Positions 36,900-44,631 of a stretch of DNA of 64,000 nt are shown piece by piece (positions within the stretch are counted from its first letter, which is position 1; each line of letters starts with the position of its first letter). Position numbers and translations under genes: made by a program. The DNA lies in contig JAGPUW010000026.1 of assembly GCA_018069465.1 (NCBI GenBank), positions 1-64,000 on the forward strand. The letters are read 5' to 3'. This stretch comes from Gammaproteobacteria bacterium (GTDB taxonomy: Bacteria > Pseudomonadota > Gammaproteobacteria > Pseudomonadales > Porticoccaceae). The notes beneath the pieces are model-generated. The model saw only the letters and a program-made list of their open reading frames with translations, had not been told where the DNA came from and ran no database searches.

Positions 36900-38282
36900 T
36901 TATGCGTTGCGGGTAGTGGGGGTGAGGGTATAACAGGGCACGTAGTGCTCACTCTGCTCAACAATTTTCATGCGTTTATCGCGGACCAGGCTGTGCAGTA
37001 ATTTTTCGATGGCGGACAAAATCTGGCTATCACCATACAGGGCATAGGGGCCGTGTTTGGCAACTTGTTCCTGCCCAAAGGCTTTAACATTGCCGGCCAC
37101 AATACCTGAAAAAGCAGAGCGTAAATTGATGGCGAGCTGATGGGCTGGCAATTGACTGTGCAAGACCAGGTTGGCCATATTTTTATGGCTGGGGATAAAA
37201 GGTACTTGCAGGGCGTGGTCGATGGCGAGTTGCCAGTTAAAATAATAGGCCTCCTGCTTTTCTTTTCGGTGTTGATGGACAGCCTCTACATTTTGCCGGG
37301 CCTGGGCAGCGACGGTTTTTGGCTCGCCAGTGATGATTTGGTAGTAGCCTTTAACTGGCTCGCCAAGGGTGGTGACGAGAAAAGCTTCCAGTTCATCAAA
37401 ATACGTTTGGCACGAATCCGGGCCAGCGAGAATCAGCGGGATTTTTTGCTGGTTGTCAGGGTGCATAAGAATGCTGAGTAAATAAAGTATTTCTTCAATG
37501 GTGCCAGCGCCGCCGGGAAATACAATAATGGTGTGCGCTAAGCGCACAAAAGCTTCAAGCCGCTTTTCAATATCGGGCATGATACTTAATTCGTTGACAA
37601 TGGCATTGGGTGATTCGGAGGCAATAATGCCCGGCTCGCTAATGCCGATATAGCGCCCGGTTTTGATCTGTTGTTTGGCGTGGCCCACGGCGGCGCCTTT
37701 CATCGGCCCCTTCATGGCACCAATACCGCAACCGGTGATGATGTCCAGCCCGCGCAAGCCCAGCAGATAGCCGACTTCTTTTGAGTAGTCATATTCGTGT
37801 CGGGGAATAGAGTGCCCGCCCCAGCAAACCACCATATTGGGCTGCACATCACCGCGCACAATTTGGGCATTACGCAGGATTCTAAATACAGCGTCGGTAA
37901 TACCTACGGAGCTGTCAAAATTAAGCTCGGATGCATGGTTGGCGATAAAGTCGGTATAAACAATATCGCGCAGCGCTGAAAAGAGATGGGCGTGGATGCC
38001 GCGAATCATCTCGCCGTCAACAAAAGCCTGAGCGGGGGCGTTGAAAATCTCCAGGGTTAAGCCCCGCGACTGGGGAATAAGCTGTATATCAAAGTCGGCA
38101 AAGGCGGCGAAAACTTGTGTCGCATCGTCTTCCTGGCTATCGGTGTTGAGAATGGCCAGGGCGCAATTGCGAAATAAATTCATGGTGTCTTTGGTGGAGG
38201 CGGCCAGACCGGAGACTTCCTGTTGCGATAATAGCTTGAGGGGGTTTTGCGGGCGCAAAATGCAGTGGTTTATTTTGTTCAT
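36900..38282 (-). CDS. ppnN: pyrimidine/purine nucleotide 5'-monophosphate nucleosidase
   Basis: Hydrolyses nucleotide monophosphates to base and ribose 5-phosphate; in E. coli it is stimulated by (p)ppGpp. About 460 residues from the ATG at 38282 (38303 is an alternative). It has FRNCALAILN, the LOG-family core VVCWGGHSIPRHEYDYSKEV, GCGIGAMKGPMKGAAVGHAK, MPDIEKRLEAFVR and VFPGGAGTIEEILYL, closely matching E. coli YgdH/PpnN as remembered. Confidence 0.93.
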   Translation of the reverse strand: MNKINHCILRPQNPLKLLSQQEVSGLAASTKDTMNLFRNCALAILNTDSQEDDATQVFAAFADFDIQLIPQSRGLTLEIFNAPAQAFVDGEMIRGIHAHLFSALRDIVYTDFIANHASELNFDSSVGITDAVFRILRNAQIVRGDVQPNMVVCWGGHSIPRHEYDYSKEVGYLLGLRGLDIITGCGIGAMKGPMKGAAVGHAKQQIKTGRYIGISEPGIIASESPNAIVNELSIMPDIEKRLEAFVRLAHTIIVFPGGAGTIEEILYLLSILMHPDNQQKIPLILAGPDSCQTYFDELEAFLVTTLGEPVKGYYQIITGEPKTVAAQARQNVEAVHQHRKEKQEAYYFNWQLAIDHALQVPFIPSHKNMANLVLHSQLPAHQLAINLRSAFSGIVAGNVKAFGQEQVAKHGPYALYGDSQILSAIEKLLHSLVRDKRMKIVEQSEHYVPCYTLTPTTRNA

Positions 38283-38820
38283 AAATAAAGGCTTAAGCGT
38301 CATGGTTGGAAGTGCTTATTATAGGCTGAGGTATGACATTGTCATGACTAAAGATGTGCGCGGTATGGTGATAAAAATGGTAGGCAGTATTACAAAGTCA
38401 TAGCATTAGCGACAATTACATGAGCCTTCGCCAGGGCTTTGGGCTGGAAGGGTTTCCTGCTAAAGTTTATGCCTTGCTTATACTGCGCCGACAGAGTGTT
38501 TTGTTTGCAGCGTTAGATAATAAATTTCACAGTAAATACCGACATGCTACCAATAAGGAAAAAGACCAGATTGGTAATGGGCGCTGCTATAGCACTTTAT
38601 ATAAAGAAGTTCGTTTTTATTTGGCAGTAAAGAAACGGTACGAGCAGACTGTGCAACCACCGGGCGAGCCGCATATTATAATTTGTCGATCTTGCTAATA
38701 AGCGGCTGAGTCTTTCCGTCAGACCCAGGCGTTGAAAAAGAGGTGGAGCCTGGGTGGTGGCGCTGGTGTTAGGCAATGTGCGTTTTTAATAAAGGACATT
38801 GCTGGAGTGATAGGCGTAGA
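38283..38820. other. gene-poor gap before the peptide-export island
   Basis: AT-rich compared with neighbours. A plus-strand frame at 38420-38698 (92 residues, beginning MSLRQGFGLEGFPAKVYALL) is open, but it lacks a ribosome site and any recognised domain, so I do not call it. Nothing else is seen. Confidence 0.5.
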
Positions 38821-39534
38821 TCAGGGTGACAGCAGTCCATAAGAAATTGCCCTGGCAACCGCATGTGGGCGGTTGACCGCTTCAAGCTTTTTAAAGATAT
38901 TGTCAAGATGGAAGTTAACCGTGCGCTCTGATACAACCAATAACTGACTGATATCCCATGCGGTTTTGCCTTCCTTTATCCAGAATAAAACTTCTTGCTG
39001 GCGTTTGGTGAGGGCGGGGATGGAGCCGTCAGTATAAGCCCTGCTGGCTTTTAGGAAAAACAGGGGCATGAGTTGTGAAAACAGCGTGCGCGACTGATTG
39101 TCCAGGGCTTCTTCTGTGTATATTCCTGCAAACATACGGTAGGGCGAGTTGCTAAAGTTGAATCTAACGGAGCCAGTTTCTGAGGCGAAGTGCGTTTCGT
39201 CCCAGTTGCCGCTGTAGTTAGTTTTGAGCTGAGTCATCATTGCCTGCTCAAGGTTTTTGGTATGGCAGAGGGTGTTGTCCGATATCTTCGTTTGAATACT
39301 CTCGCCAAGATCGATGGTGTTTGACTTCGAGTGCGAATATTCGTGCATCGTCAAGCGATGGGGGAAGTGGCTTACATCTTTGATGATGCCGATATACATT
39401 GCGTCAAAGGGTAGAAAGGCCTGAATTGGGTGGAGAATAGATTCGAAGGAGGTCATCAAAAGGCCATCATCGTGATAGCATTTAAAGACCTCTAGCAGGA
39501 AACGTTCAACTTCTTTTTGTGGCAAATTTAACAT
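38821..39534 (-). CDS. LuxR-family transcriptional regulator
   Basis: 237 residues. The C-terminal LuxR helix-turn-helix (about 172-235) reads LTKRQQEVLFWIKEGKTAWD and then ISQLLVVSERTVNFHLDNIF. The N-terminal domain (about 1-165) does not show the Trp/Tyr/Asp-Pro pattern of acyl-homoserine-lactone receptors, and no LuxI is in the window, so its signal is unknown. GGAAG precedes the ATG. A frameshifted small ORF lies just upstream on the same strand, and three LuxR-type boxes lie in the gaps of this island, so it is the likely regulator of the peptide-export genes. Confidence 0.9.
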   Translation of the reverse strand: MLNLPQKEVERFLLEVFKCYHDDGLLMTSFESILHPIQAFLPFDAMYIGIIKDVSHFPHRLTMHEYSHSKSNTIDLGESIQTKISDNTLCHTKNLEQAMMTQLKTNYSGNWDETHFASETGSVRFNFSNSPYRMFAGIYTEEALDNQSRTLFSQLMPLFFLKASRAYTDGSIPALTKRQQEVLFWIKEGKTAWDISQLLVVSERTVNFHLDNIFKKLEAVNRPHAVARAISYGLLSP

Positions 39535-39600
39535 ACGAGGCTTCCGTTCCCCAATTTAATAGCAGGGCATATTATCAGTTATACCGGGGAAAATCCCTGG

Positions 39601-39881
39601 TTATATCGCTAAATGTTGTGCCATGTGACCAACGGGGCTAGTGTCTGAGAGCTCGGTCTGGTCACTGTATCGATACACGCTTTGGCGATTCGTGTGGTTG
39701 TTGTTTTTTATACCGATAGCAGTATCTGTGTCGAAGTTGGCTGCGTGCTTGGCGCTAAAGTTGTCGAAAAAACTGTCGTTATAGACATTCCTTTCTCGTC
39801 AAGGTTAGAAATGATGCCGCCATGCTGAGCTAAAGCCCCCTGGGCTTTATCAAATTCAATACTGCTATGTGCATGAATCAT
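39601..39881 (-). pseudogene. frameshifted small ORF, about 93 codons, upstream of the LuxR gene
   Basis: From an ATG at 39881, with AGGA 9 bases upstream, one frame reads MIHAHSSIEFDKAQGALAQH to LDEKG and then runs on to a stop at 39708. A second frame, open from the same point to a stop at 39601, reads VYNDSFFDNFSAKHAANFDT and ends PVGHMAQHLAI. Adding one base near 39785-39790 (GGAATG to GGAAATG) joins them into one 93-residue hydrophilic protein. No family is recognised and it has no secretion leader. It could be a decayed gene, a sequencing error in a short A run, or programmed slippage. Confidence 0.5.
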
Positions 39882-39969
39882 TATATTATTCCTGTACTTT
39901 CTAAAGCGCCCTTGTGCCGGATCTTAACCATGGACTTGGGGTGATCTGCTTTGAATAGTAGGGGCGTAA

Positions 39970-39975
39970 ATACTA
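39970..39975 (-). promoter_or_regulatory. possible -10 box for the frameshifted ORF/LuxR transcript
   Basis: TAGTAT read on the minus strand, 23 bases downstream of the box at 39999-40014. It would start a transcript near 39963, with the box centred about 43 bases upstream. Confidence 0.4.
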
Positions 39976-39998
39976 GGGGGGGATGTTTGTTTATGAAA

Positions 39999-40014
39999 CT
40001 GTCAGTTTTTACAG
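39999..40014 (-). promoter_or_regulatory. LuxR-type box 1
   Basis: CTGTCAGTTTTTACAG, an inverted repeat with CTG-N10-CAG spacing. With flanks (AACTGTCAGTTTTTACAGGG) it matches box 2 at 16 of 20 positions. It resembles the las/rhl-type LuxR boxes of pseudomonads (14 of 20 against the remembered consensus). Confidence 0.6.
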
Positions 40015-40354
40015 GGTGACGGTTTCTTTGCCATAAGGTAATTGTAATGGTGTTGTGTCGCTGTTTTAATCAGCGGCCAGCTAGGTTTAATTAGGTCGGG
40101 CATTTGGCTTGATAGTGGTGCTTGCAGCGGGTCTTTTTATTTTAGTAAGGCTGCTATTTTGTTTGACGACGTGTTGCGCGCGATATGGCGTGCGAGATGC
40201 TGTTCGGTGGTGTTGCTAATAAGCTTGATGTATCTTTTTATTTAAAGCGCAGGGGAATCCTTTCCTCTACGCTAATGTGGGCTGTGTGGCAGGCGCTGGG
40301 TCAAATCCATTTACATTGCGGTCTGTCAGGTCGAACAAGCCCGTGTGCGCATGT

Positions 40355-40375
40355 CTGTTCGAATTAACCGAACAG
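40355..40375 (-). repeat. inverted repeat at the peptide gene stop codon
   Basis: CTGTTCG/CGAACAG with a 7-base loop spans the stop codon of the peptide gene. No U-run follows on either strand, so it is at best a Rho-type or weak terminator, or an RNA-stabilising hairpin. Confidence 0.4.
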
Positions 40376-40585
40376 GCCGCCGAGCAGGCCGCCGATCATG
40401 TCGCCGAGGCCGTCTAAAAGGCCGAGGTCAAGATTAATTTCAAGTCCTGCAGTCAGGTCAGAAAAGTTTCCGCCTAAGCCAAACTCAAAGCCGCCGCTAA
40501 AGCCAACACCGCCGCCGAAGCTAAGGGCACCAGATACCATGTCAATTTCAGTAGCGCTCAATTCGCGAATCATTTCATTGCTCAT
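40364..40585 (-). CDS. double-glycine-type leader peptide, candidate microcin or signal peptide
   Basis: 73 residues. The leader MSNEMIRELSATEIDMVSGA has the RELSxxEIxxVSGA pattern of peptides cut by C39 peptidases (as in microcin leaders). The predicted mature part of 53 residues starts LSFGGGVGFSGG, is about one third Gly, has no Cys, no Lys, Arg or His and six Asp/Glu, and ends in a glycine-zipper-like DMIGGLLGGLFG. This acidic nature is unlike most bacteriocins. AAAGGA precedes the ATG by 8 bases. The exporter genes are divergent, starting about 350 bases away. Toxin, signal and structural roles are all possible. Confidence 0.85.
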   Translation of the reverse strand: MSNEMIRELSATEIDMVSGALSFGGGVGFSGGFEFGLGGNFSDLTAGLEINLDLGLLDGLGDMIGGLLGGLFG

Positions 40586-40611
40586 AATTGTTTTCCTTTG
40601 TTGTTAGTTTA

Positions 40612-40617
40612 ATTCTA
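40612..40617 (-). promoter_or_regulatory. possible -10 box of the peptide gene
   Basis: TAGAAT on the minus strand, about 27 bases before the ATG at 40585. No -35 is recognisable (GCCTGT at the ideal place), as expected for an activator-dependent promoter. The box at 40640-40654 ends 22 bases upstream. Confidence 0.5.
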
Positions 40618-40639
40618 ATTAAAGTGCGGTAAAGACAGG

Positions 40640-40654
40640 CTGTAAAACTAACAG
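40640..40654 (-). promoter_or_regulatory. LuxR-type box 3
   Basis: Read on the minus strand: CTGTTAGTTTTACAG, the same motif as boxes 1 and 2 with one base fewer in the spacer. It is centred near -42 from the start site implied by the TAGAAT at 40612-40617. Confidence 0.6.
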
Positions 40655-40706
40655 CTCGAAATCTTTGCACGGGGCGGATACTAAGTGAGCATTTTGTTTT
40701 CAGGAA

Positions 40707-40722
40707 CTGTTAGATTTGACAG
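40707..40722 (+). promoter_or_regulatory. LuxR-type box 2
   Basis: CTGTTAGATTTGACAG, CTG-N10-CAG. It contains a TTGACA (40716-40721) that could be a -35 for the exporter transcript, although no matching -10 is seen at 16-18 bases. It may serve the exporter genes or act as a second site for the peptide promoter. Confidence 0.5.
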
Positions 40723-40938
40723 GTTTTATTTGGCGTATGTTTTTCCTTGTAGAGATGATTGTTATCAGTATGCCGTTCGTCGTTAACCCGGCGTGCTCAG
40801 CTTGTAAGCTTGCATCAGGCTAACGTACACTCGCGGCCGTCCTCTTTCCATAGTCTCAAGCCTCTTAGCTGGCTGTGTGGTAGCTGGCTGACAATGGAAC
40901 TGGCTATATAGCCCTTAATGGATAGTAGATGTAAGAGC

Positions 40939-42186
40939 ATGTCGAACCTTTTTCGGAAAGAAGTTTTTAATAATAAAAATAATAACTGGCTTGGCGAGTC
41001 TTTGCTGATACAGCCCTTGTCTTTTTATCTGATTACAACGGTTCTTGTAGTAGTGGTTGGTGCTGCTCTTACCTATTTAATTTGTGGTGAATATACCCGC
41101 AAGGAGCATGTCAGCGGCTATCTGGCACCCGACAAAGGGGTGATTAAAATCATTCCAGTACAGCCTGGATTTTACAGTAAAATTTTAGTTGAAAATGGTG
41201 ATGTCGTCGATAGGGGGAGCCCCGTTGCGCTTGTTAATGCGCAATACACAACTGATGGCGGTGAGAATGTTGAGCTTCTGCTTTTAAAAGAACTACAGCT
41301 TGAGCAGGCAAATATTGACGGCCGTATAGCGCTCGAATTTAAAAGGCTGGATGGTGAGACACAGCGCCTCGCCTCCAGGGTGGAGGGTGTTGAGCGAGAG
41401 CTGGAGCAGTTGCGCCAGCAAGAATCCTTGCAGAGTAAACGCCTGGTGCTCGCCCAACAGCTGCGCAAGTCCTACCAGGATTTATTAAATAAGAATTTTA
41501 TTTCTGATATTGAATACGAGGAGCAGTATGAAAAAGTCCTCAATTATGAGCAGGAGCAATCTGCGTTTGCCCGTCAAATTATTGTCAAAAGTAACGAGCT
41601 CACCAAGACCCACCACGAATTAAAGTTATTGCCACTTTCGACAGAAGAAAGAGTGGCGGCACTGGAGTCTGAGAAATCTAACTTACGGCGGCGTATCACA
41701 GAAATATCGGGTCGTGAGAGCTACATCCTGACAGCACCGGCGAAGGGGCGGATTGCCACCTTGCGCATGAGCGAGGGGCAGATCACCACGCCGGGTGAGG
41801 TGATGGCCGATTTACTGCCTGAGGGTGCTTTGCTGCAAGCACACCTTTATGTGCCCTCGCGGGCGATTGGCTTTATTACTCGGGGCTTGACGGTCAATGT
41901 TCAATATCAGGCTTTTCCCTATCAGCATTTTGGTACTTATCTGGGGCGCGTTGTGGATATTAGCGACACTATCCTGTCGCCCACCGAGCTCTCCGTGGAA
42001 TTGCCGATTAAAGAGCCCGTTTATAAAGTCGTGGTTGAATTAGATAGCCAGCAAGTCAGAGCCTATGGTGAGGTGCTGGGCTTGCAGGTTGGGATGTTGC
42101 TCAGTGCTGATATTTCGGTCGATACACGCAGCTTGATGGATTGGTTACTCGATCCTCTCTACCGTTTGAAAGAGCGTTTGTTATGA
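40939..42186 (+). CDS. HlyD-family membrane fusion protein of a peptide exporter
   Basis: 415 residues from the ATG at 40939 (MSNLFRKEVF); the ATG at 40918 would add seven residues. A single membrane segment (about 25-48, ITTVLVVVVGAALTYLI) is followed by a beta-barrel/lipoyl region, a coiled-coil hairpin (about 115-230, rich in Glu, Gln and Arg) and a C-terminal barrel (DLLPEGALLQAHLYVPSRA). It resembles CvaA-type adaptors that bridge the C39 ABC transporter to an outer-membrane TolC-like channel. It overlaps the transporter gene by 4 bases. Confidence 0.9.
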   Translation: MSNLFRKEVFNNKNNNWLGESLLIQPLSFYLITTVLVVVVGAALTYLICGEYTRKEHVSGYLAPDKGVIKIIPVQPGFYSKILVENGDVVDRGSPVALVNAQYTTDGGENVELLLLKELQLEQANIDGRIALEFKRLDGETQRLASRVEGVERELEQLRQQESLQSKRLVLAQQLRKSYQDLLNKNFISDIEYEEQYEKVLNYEQEQSAFARQIIVKSNELTKTHHELKLLPLSTEERVAALESEKSNLRRRITEISGRESYILTAPAKGRIATLRMSEGQITTPGEVMADLLPEGALLQAHLYVPSRAIGFITRGLTVNVQYQAFPYQHFGTYLGRVVDISDTILSPTELSVELPIKEPVYKVVVELDSQQVRAYGEVLGLQVGMLLSADISVDTRSLMDWLLDPLYRLKERLL

Positions 42187-44336
42187 CTGAATCAACATTG
42201 TTATCGATCAAAAAGCGGGCCAAGCTGCCGGTCACACTGCAGACCGAGGTGGCGGAGTGCGGCTTAACCTGCCTGTCGATGATTGCTGGCTATTATGGCT
42301 ACGATACTGATCTTCACAACCTGCGGCGGCGCTTTCCGGTTTCGCTCAAGGGCGCCACACTGCAGCATATTATTCAGATTGGCGAGCAGCTTGATCTTTC
42401 CTCGCGCGCGTTGCGGGTTGAGCTTGAGGCGCTAGAGAGCCTGCAAACACCGGCTATTTTGCACTGGGACCTCAATCACTTTGTGGTACTCAAGGAAGTA
42501 TCAGGCTCTAAAGTGGTTATTCACGATCCAGCCAGGGGGCGGAAAGTTCTCACCCTGGAGGAGTTGTCGAAGCACTTCACGGGTATCGCCGTCGAGTTGA
42601 CGCCAACTAAGTCCTTTAAACCGCAGAAGGCCGTAGAGCAGGTGCGCCTGCTAGATTTTTTGCGTACCACTGGTGGCATCAAAAAAGCCTTTGGCCAACT
42701 GCTCGTGCTTTCGGTATTGCTGCAGATTTTTGCCATTGCCAGCCCTTTTTATATGCAGCTAGTGGTGGATCAGGCCCTGACCACTTACGACCGAGATTTA
42801 CTCACGGTGCTGGCCATCGGCTTTTTCCTGCTGGCCTTGATTAAGGTGGTCACCAACGGCTTTCGCTCCTGGGTGATTGTCTATCTGGGCAATACCCTGA
42901 GTTTTCAGATGGGCGGTAACTTGTTTCGCCACCTCATCCATTTGCCCCTCGACTTCTTTGAAAAACGCCATATTGGTGACTTGATCGCCCGTTTTGGCTC
43001 CATGGATGCGATTCAGAAAATACTCACCACAGGCATGGTCTCCGCCCTGGTCGATGGCGTGATGGCCATCGCCACCTTTGTGATGATGTGGCTCTATGCG
43101 CCATTGTTGGCTTTGCTAGTGGCGGGTGTGGTGCTCACCTACACCGCCATCAGGCTTGCCCTTTTCAGGCCTCTGCGCACACTGACAGAAGAAGAAATCG
43201 TCGCGCGGGCCAAGGAGCAGTCAAATTTCATGGAGAGCCTGAGGGCTATCCAAAGTATTAAAATCTTCGGCAAGGAGTCTGACCGGCAGTCGCTGTGGAA
43301 AAACTGCTACGCCGATGTCGCCAATAGCCGCATTCGCCTGGGCAAATTCCGCGTCAGCTATACGGCTATCAACGAGCTCTTGTTTGGCATTGAAAATGTT
43401 TTGGTGGTCTATTTGGGGGCCTCTATGGTGCTCGATGGCGGCTTCTCCGTGGGTATGTTGTTCGCCTTTATTTCTTATAAAACGCAATTCACACAAAAAA
43501 CATCGACCCTTATCGAGCAAATTATTGAATTTAGAATGGTCGGGCTGCATCTCAGTAGGCTCTCCGATATTGCTCTGACGGAAAAAGAAAATACTGGTGA
43601 AGCCCTGGTTTGTGACCACGAGTTTAAAGGCGAACTGGCGCTGAAGAATATTGATTTCCGCTATTCAGATACCGACCCCTATCTATTTAAAGGCTTGAAC
43701 TTGCACGTTAAGCAAGGTGAGGCGCTGGCGATTGTCGGGCCATCTGGCTGCGGGAAATCGACCTTGATGAAGGTGATGATGGGTTTGTTGCCCGCAGAGG
43801 GTGGTGAGATTGAATACGACGGGCGCAAGCTGTCAGAGCTTGGCCTCAAACCCCTGCGTGAGCATATAGGTGCTGTGATGCAGGATGATCAGCTGCTGTC
43901 GGGTTCCATTGCCGATAATATTGCTTTTTTTGATCCCACTCCCGACGAGGAAAGCATCGAGGACTGCGCTAAGCTGGCCAGCGTTCACCAGGATGTCGCC
44001 CAGATGCCGATGGGCTATCAGTCCTTGATTGGCGATATGGGTACCACGCTATCGGGCGGGCAAAAGCAGCGCGTATTGCTGGCGCGCGCCCTCTACCGCC
44101 AGCCCCGGCTATTGTTTATGGATGAGGCCACCAGCCATTTGGATGTGCAGACCGAGCGCGTCGTCAATGGCGCGATCAAAGCGCTGGATATTACGCGGGT
44201 GATTATCGCCCATCGGCCGGAAACTATTCGCACCGCCGACCGCGTGCTGCTGCTGGAACAGGGCGTACTGCGCGATGTCACGCCGCCAGGCTTGAATAAG
44301 CCACCTTCTGGGCTCGGGCCACTGCGGCCAAGTTAG
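42183..44336 (+). CDS. peptidase-containing ABC transporter (C39) for leader peptides
   Basis: 717 residues, CvaB-like. The N-terminal C39 peptidase (about 15-150) has the catalytic Cys in QTEVAECGLTCLSMI, the His in LHWDLNHFVVL and the Asp in IHDPARG, so it should cut double-glycine leaders. Membrane segments occupy about 175-470. The ATPase domain has GPSGCGKST, LSGGQKQR and LLFMDEATSHLD. The start codon overlaps the adaptor stop (ATGA). It is the expected processing exporter of the peptide at 40364-40585. Confidence 0.94.
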   Translation: MTESTLLSIKKRAKLPVTLQTEVAECGLTCLSMIAGYYGYDTDLHNLRRRFPVSLKGATLQHIIQIGEQLDLSSRALRVELEALESLQTPAILHWDLNHFVVLKEVSGSKVVIHDPARGRKVLTLEELSKHFTGIAVELTPTKSFKPQKAVEQVRLLDFLRTTGGIKKAFGQLLVLSVLLQIFAIASPFYMQLVVDQALTTYDRDLLTVLAIGFFLLALIKVVTNGFRSWVIVYLGNTLSFQMGGNLFRHLIHLPLDFFEKRHIGDLIARFGSMDAIQKILTTGMVSALVDGVMAIATFVMMWLYAPLLALLVAGVVLTYTAIRLALFRPLRTLTEEEIVARAKEQSNFMESLRAIQSIKIFGKESDRQSLWKNCYADVANSRIRLGKFRVSYTAINELLFGIENVLVVYLGASMVLDGGFSVGMLFAFISYKTQFTQKTSTLIEQIIEFRMVGLHLSRLSDIALTEKENTGEALVCDHEFKGELALKNIDFRYSDTDPYLFKGLNLHVKQGEALAIVGPSGCGKSTLMKVMMGLLPAEGGEIEYDGRKLSELGLKPLREHIGAVMQDDQLLSGSIADNIAFFDPTPDEESIEDCAKLASVHQDVAQMPMGYQSLIGDMGTTLSGGQKQRVLLARALYRQPRLLFMDEATSHLDVQTERVVNGAIKALDITRVIIAHRPETIRTADRVLLLEQGVLRDVTPPGLNKPPSGLGPLRPS

Positions 44337-44631
44337 GGGTCGGATTAGCGGCAGTTAACAGCTGGGCTAGTGCTTCGATGAGCGCCTGGATGCCAGCTGT
44401 TGTTAATTAAACTTATGGCCCTTGTTCGCAATGTTTACCACCCTGTTGCCATTGATATTGCCTGTATTGCGATCAAAGGCTTCGGGCTTAAAGTTATTAT
44501 CGCTAGTGATTACAGGCTATCAGTGTGGGCAGTCTATGTTCTGAGCGTCACTGTTTCTCTGGCATAGTGCTATGCGTGTTAATTTACAGCCATGTCATAT
44601 TGACACTATTTAGCTGCTTGGTGGGGCTGGA
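44337..44631. other. gap after exporter genes
   Basis: AT-rich, no gene seen. It contains the inverted repeat AACAGCTGG/CCAGCTGTT (44357-44365 and 44393-44401) with a long loop and no U-run, perhaps a weak transcription end. No immunity-like small membrane ORF was found. Confidence 0.5.

Larger units (their letters stand above)
39882..40363. other. gene-free stretch with one LuxR-type box
   Basis: No convincing gene. It holds the inverted repeat at 39999-40014, a near-match CTGTCAGGTCGAACAA at 40323-40338, and the peptide gene's 3' hairpin. Base composition is lower in GC than the flanking housekeeping genes. Confidence 0.5.
40586..40938. other. divergent regulatory region between peptide and exporter genes
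   Basis: No gene. It contains two LuxR-type boxes (40640-40654 and 40707-40722) and a TAGAAT facing the peptide gene. The rest, toward the exporter, shows no good -10 and ends in a leader of up to 180 bases for the adaptor gene. Confidence 0.6.

Noticed and set aside
38420-38698. 92-residue plus-strand ORF
   Set aside because: No ribosome site, no recognised domain and an AT-rich context; kept only as a remark in the gap description.
40323-40338. Fourth LuxR-type box CTGTCAGGTCGAACAA
   Set aside because: The right arm is imperfect (CAA for CAG), and it lies after the peptide gene stop with no promoter near it.
44357-44401. AACAGCTGG/CCAGCTGTT as terminator of the exporter genes
   Set aside because: A 27-base loop and no T-tract make an intrinsic terminator unlikely.
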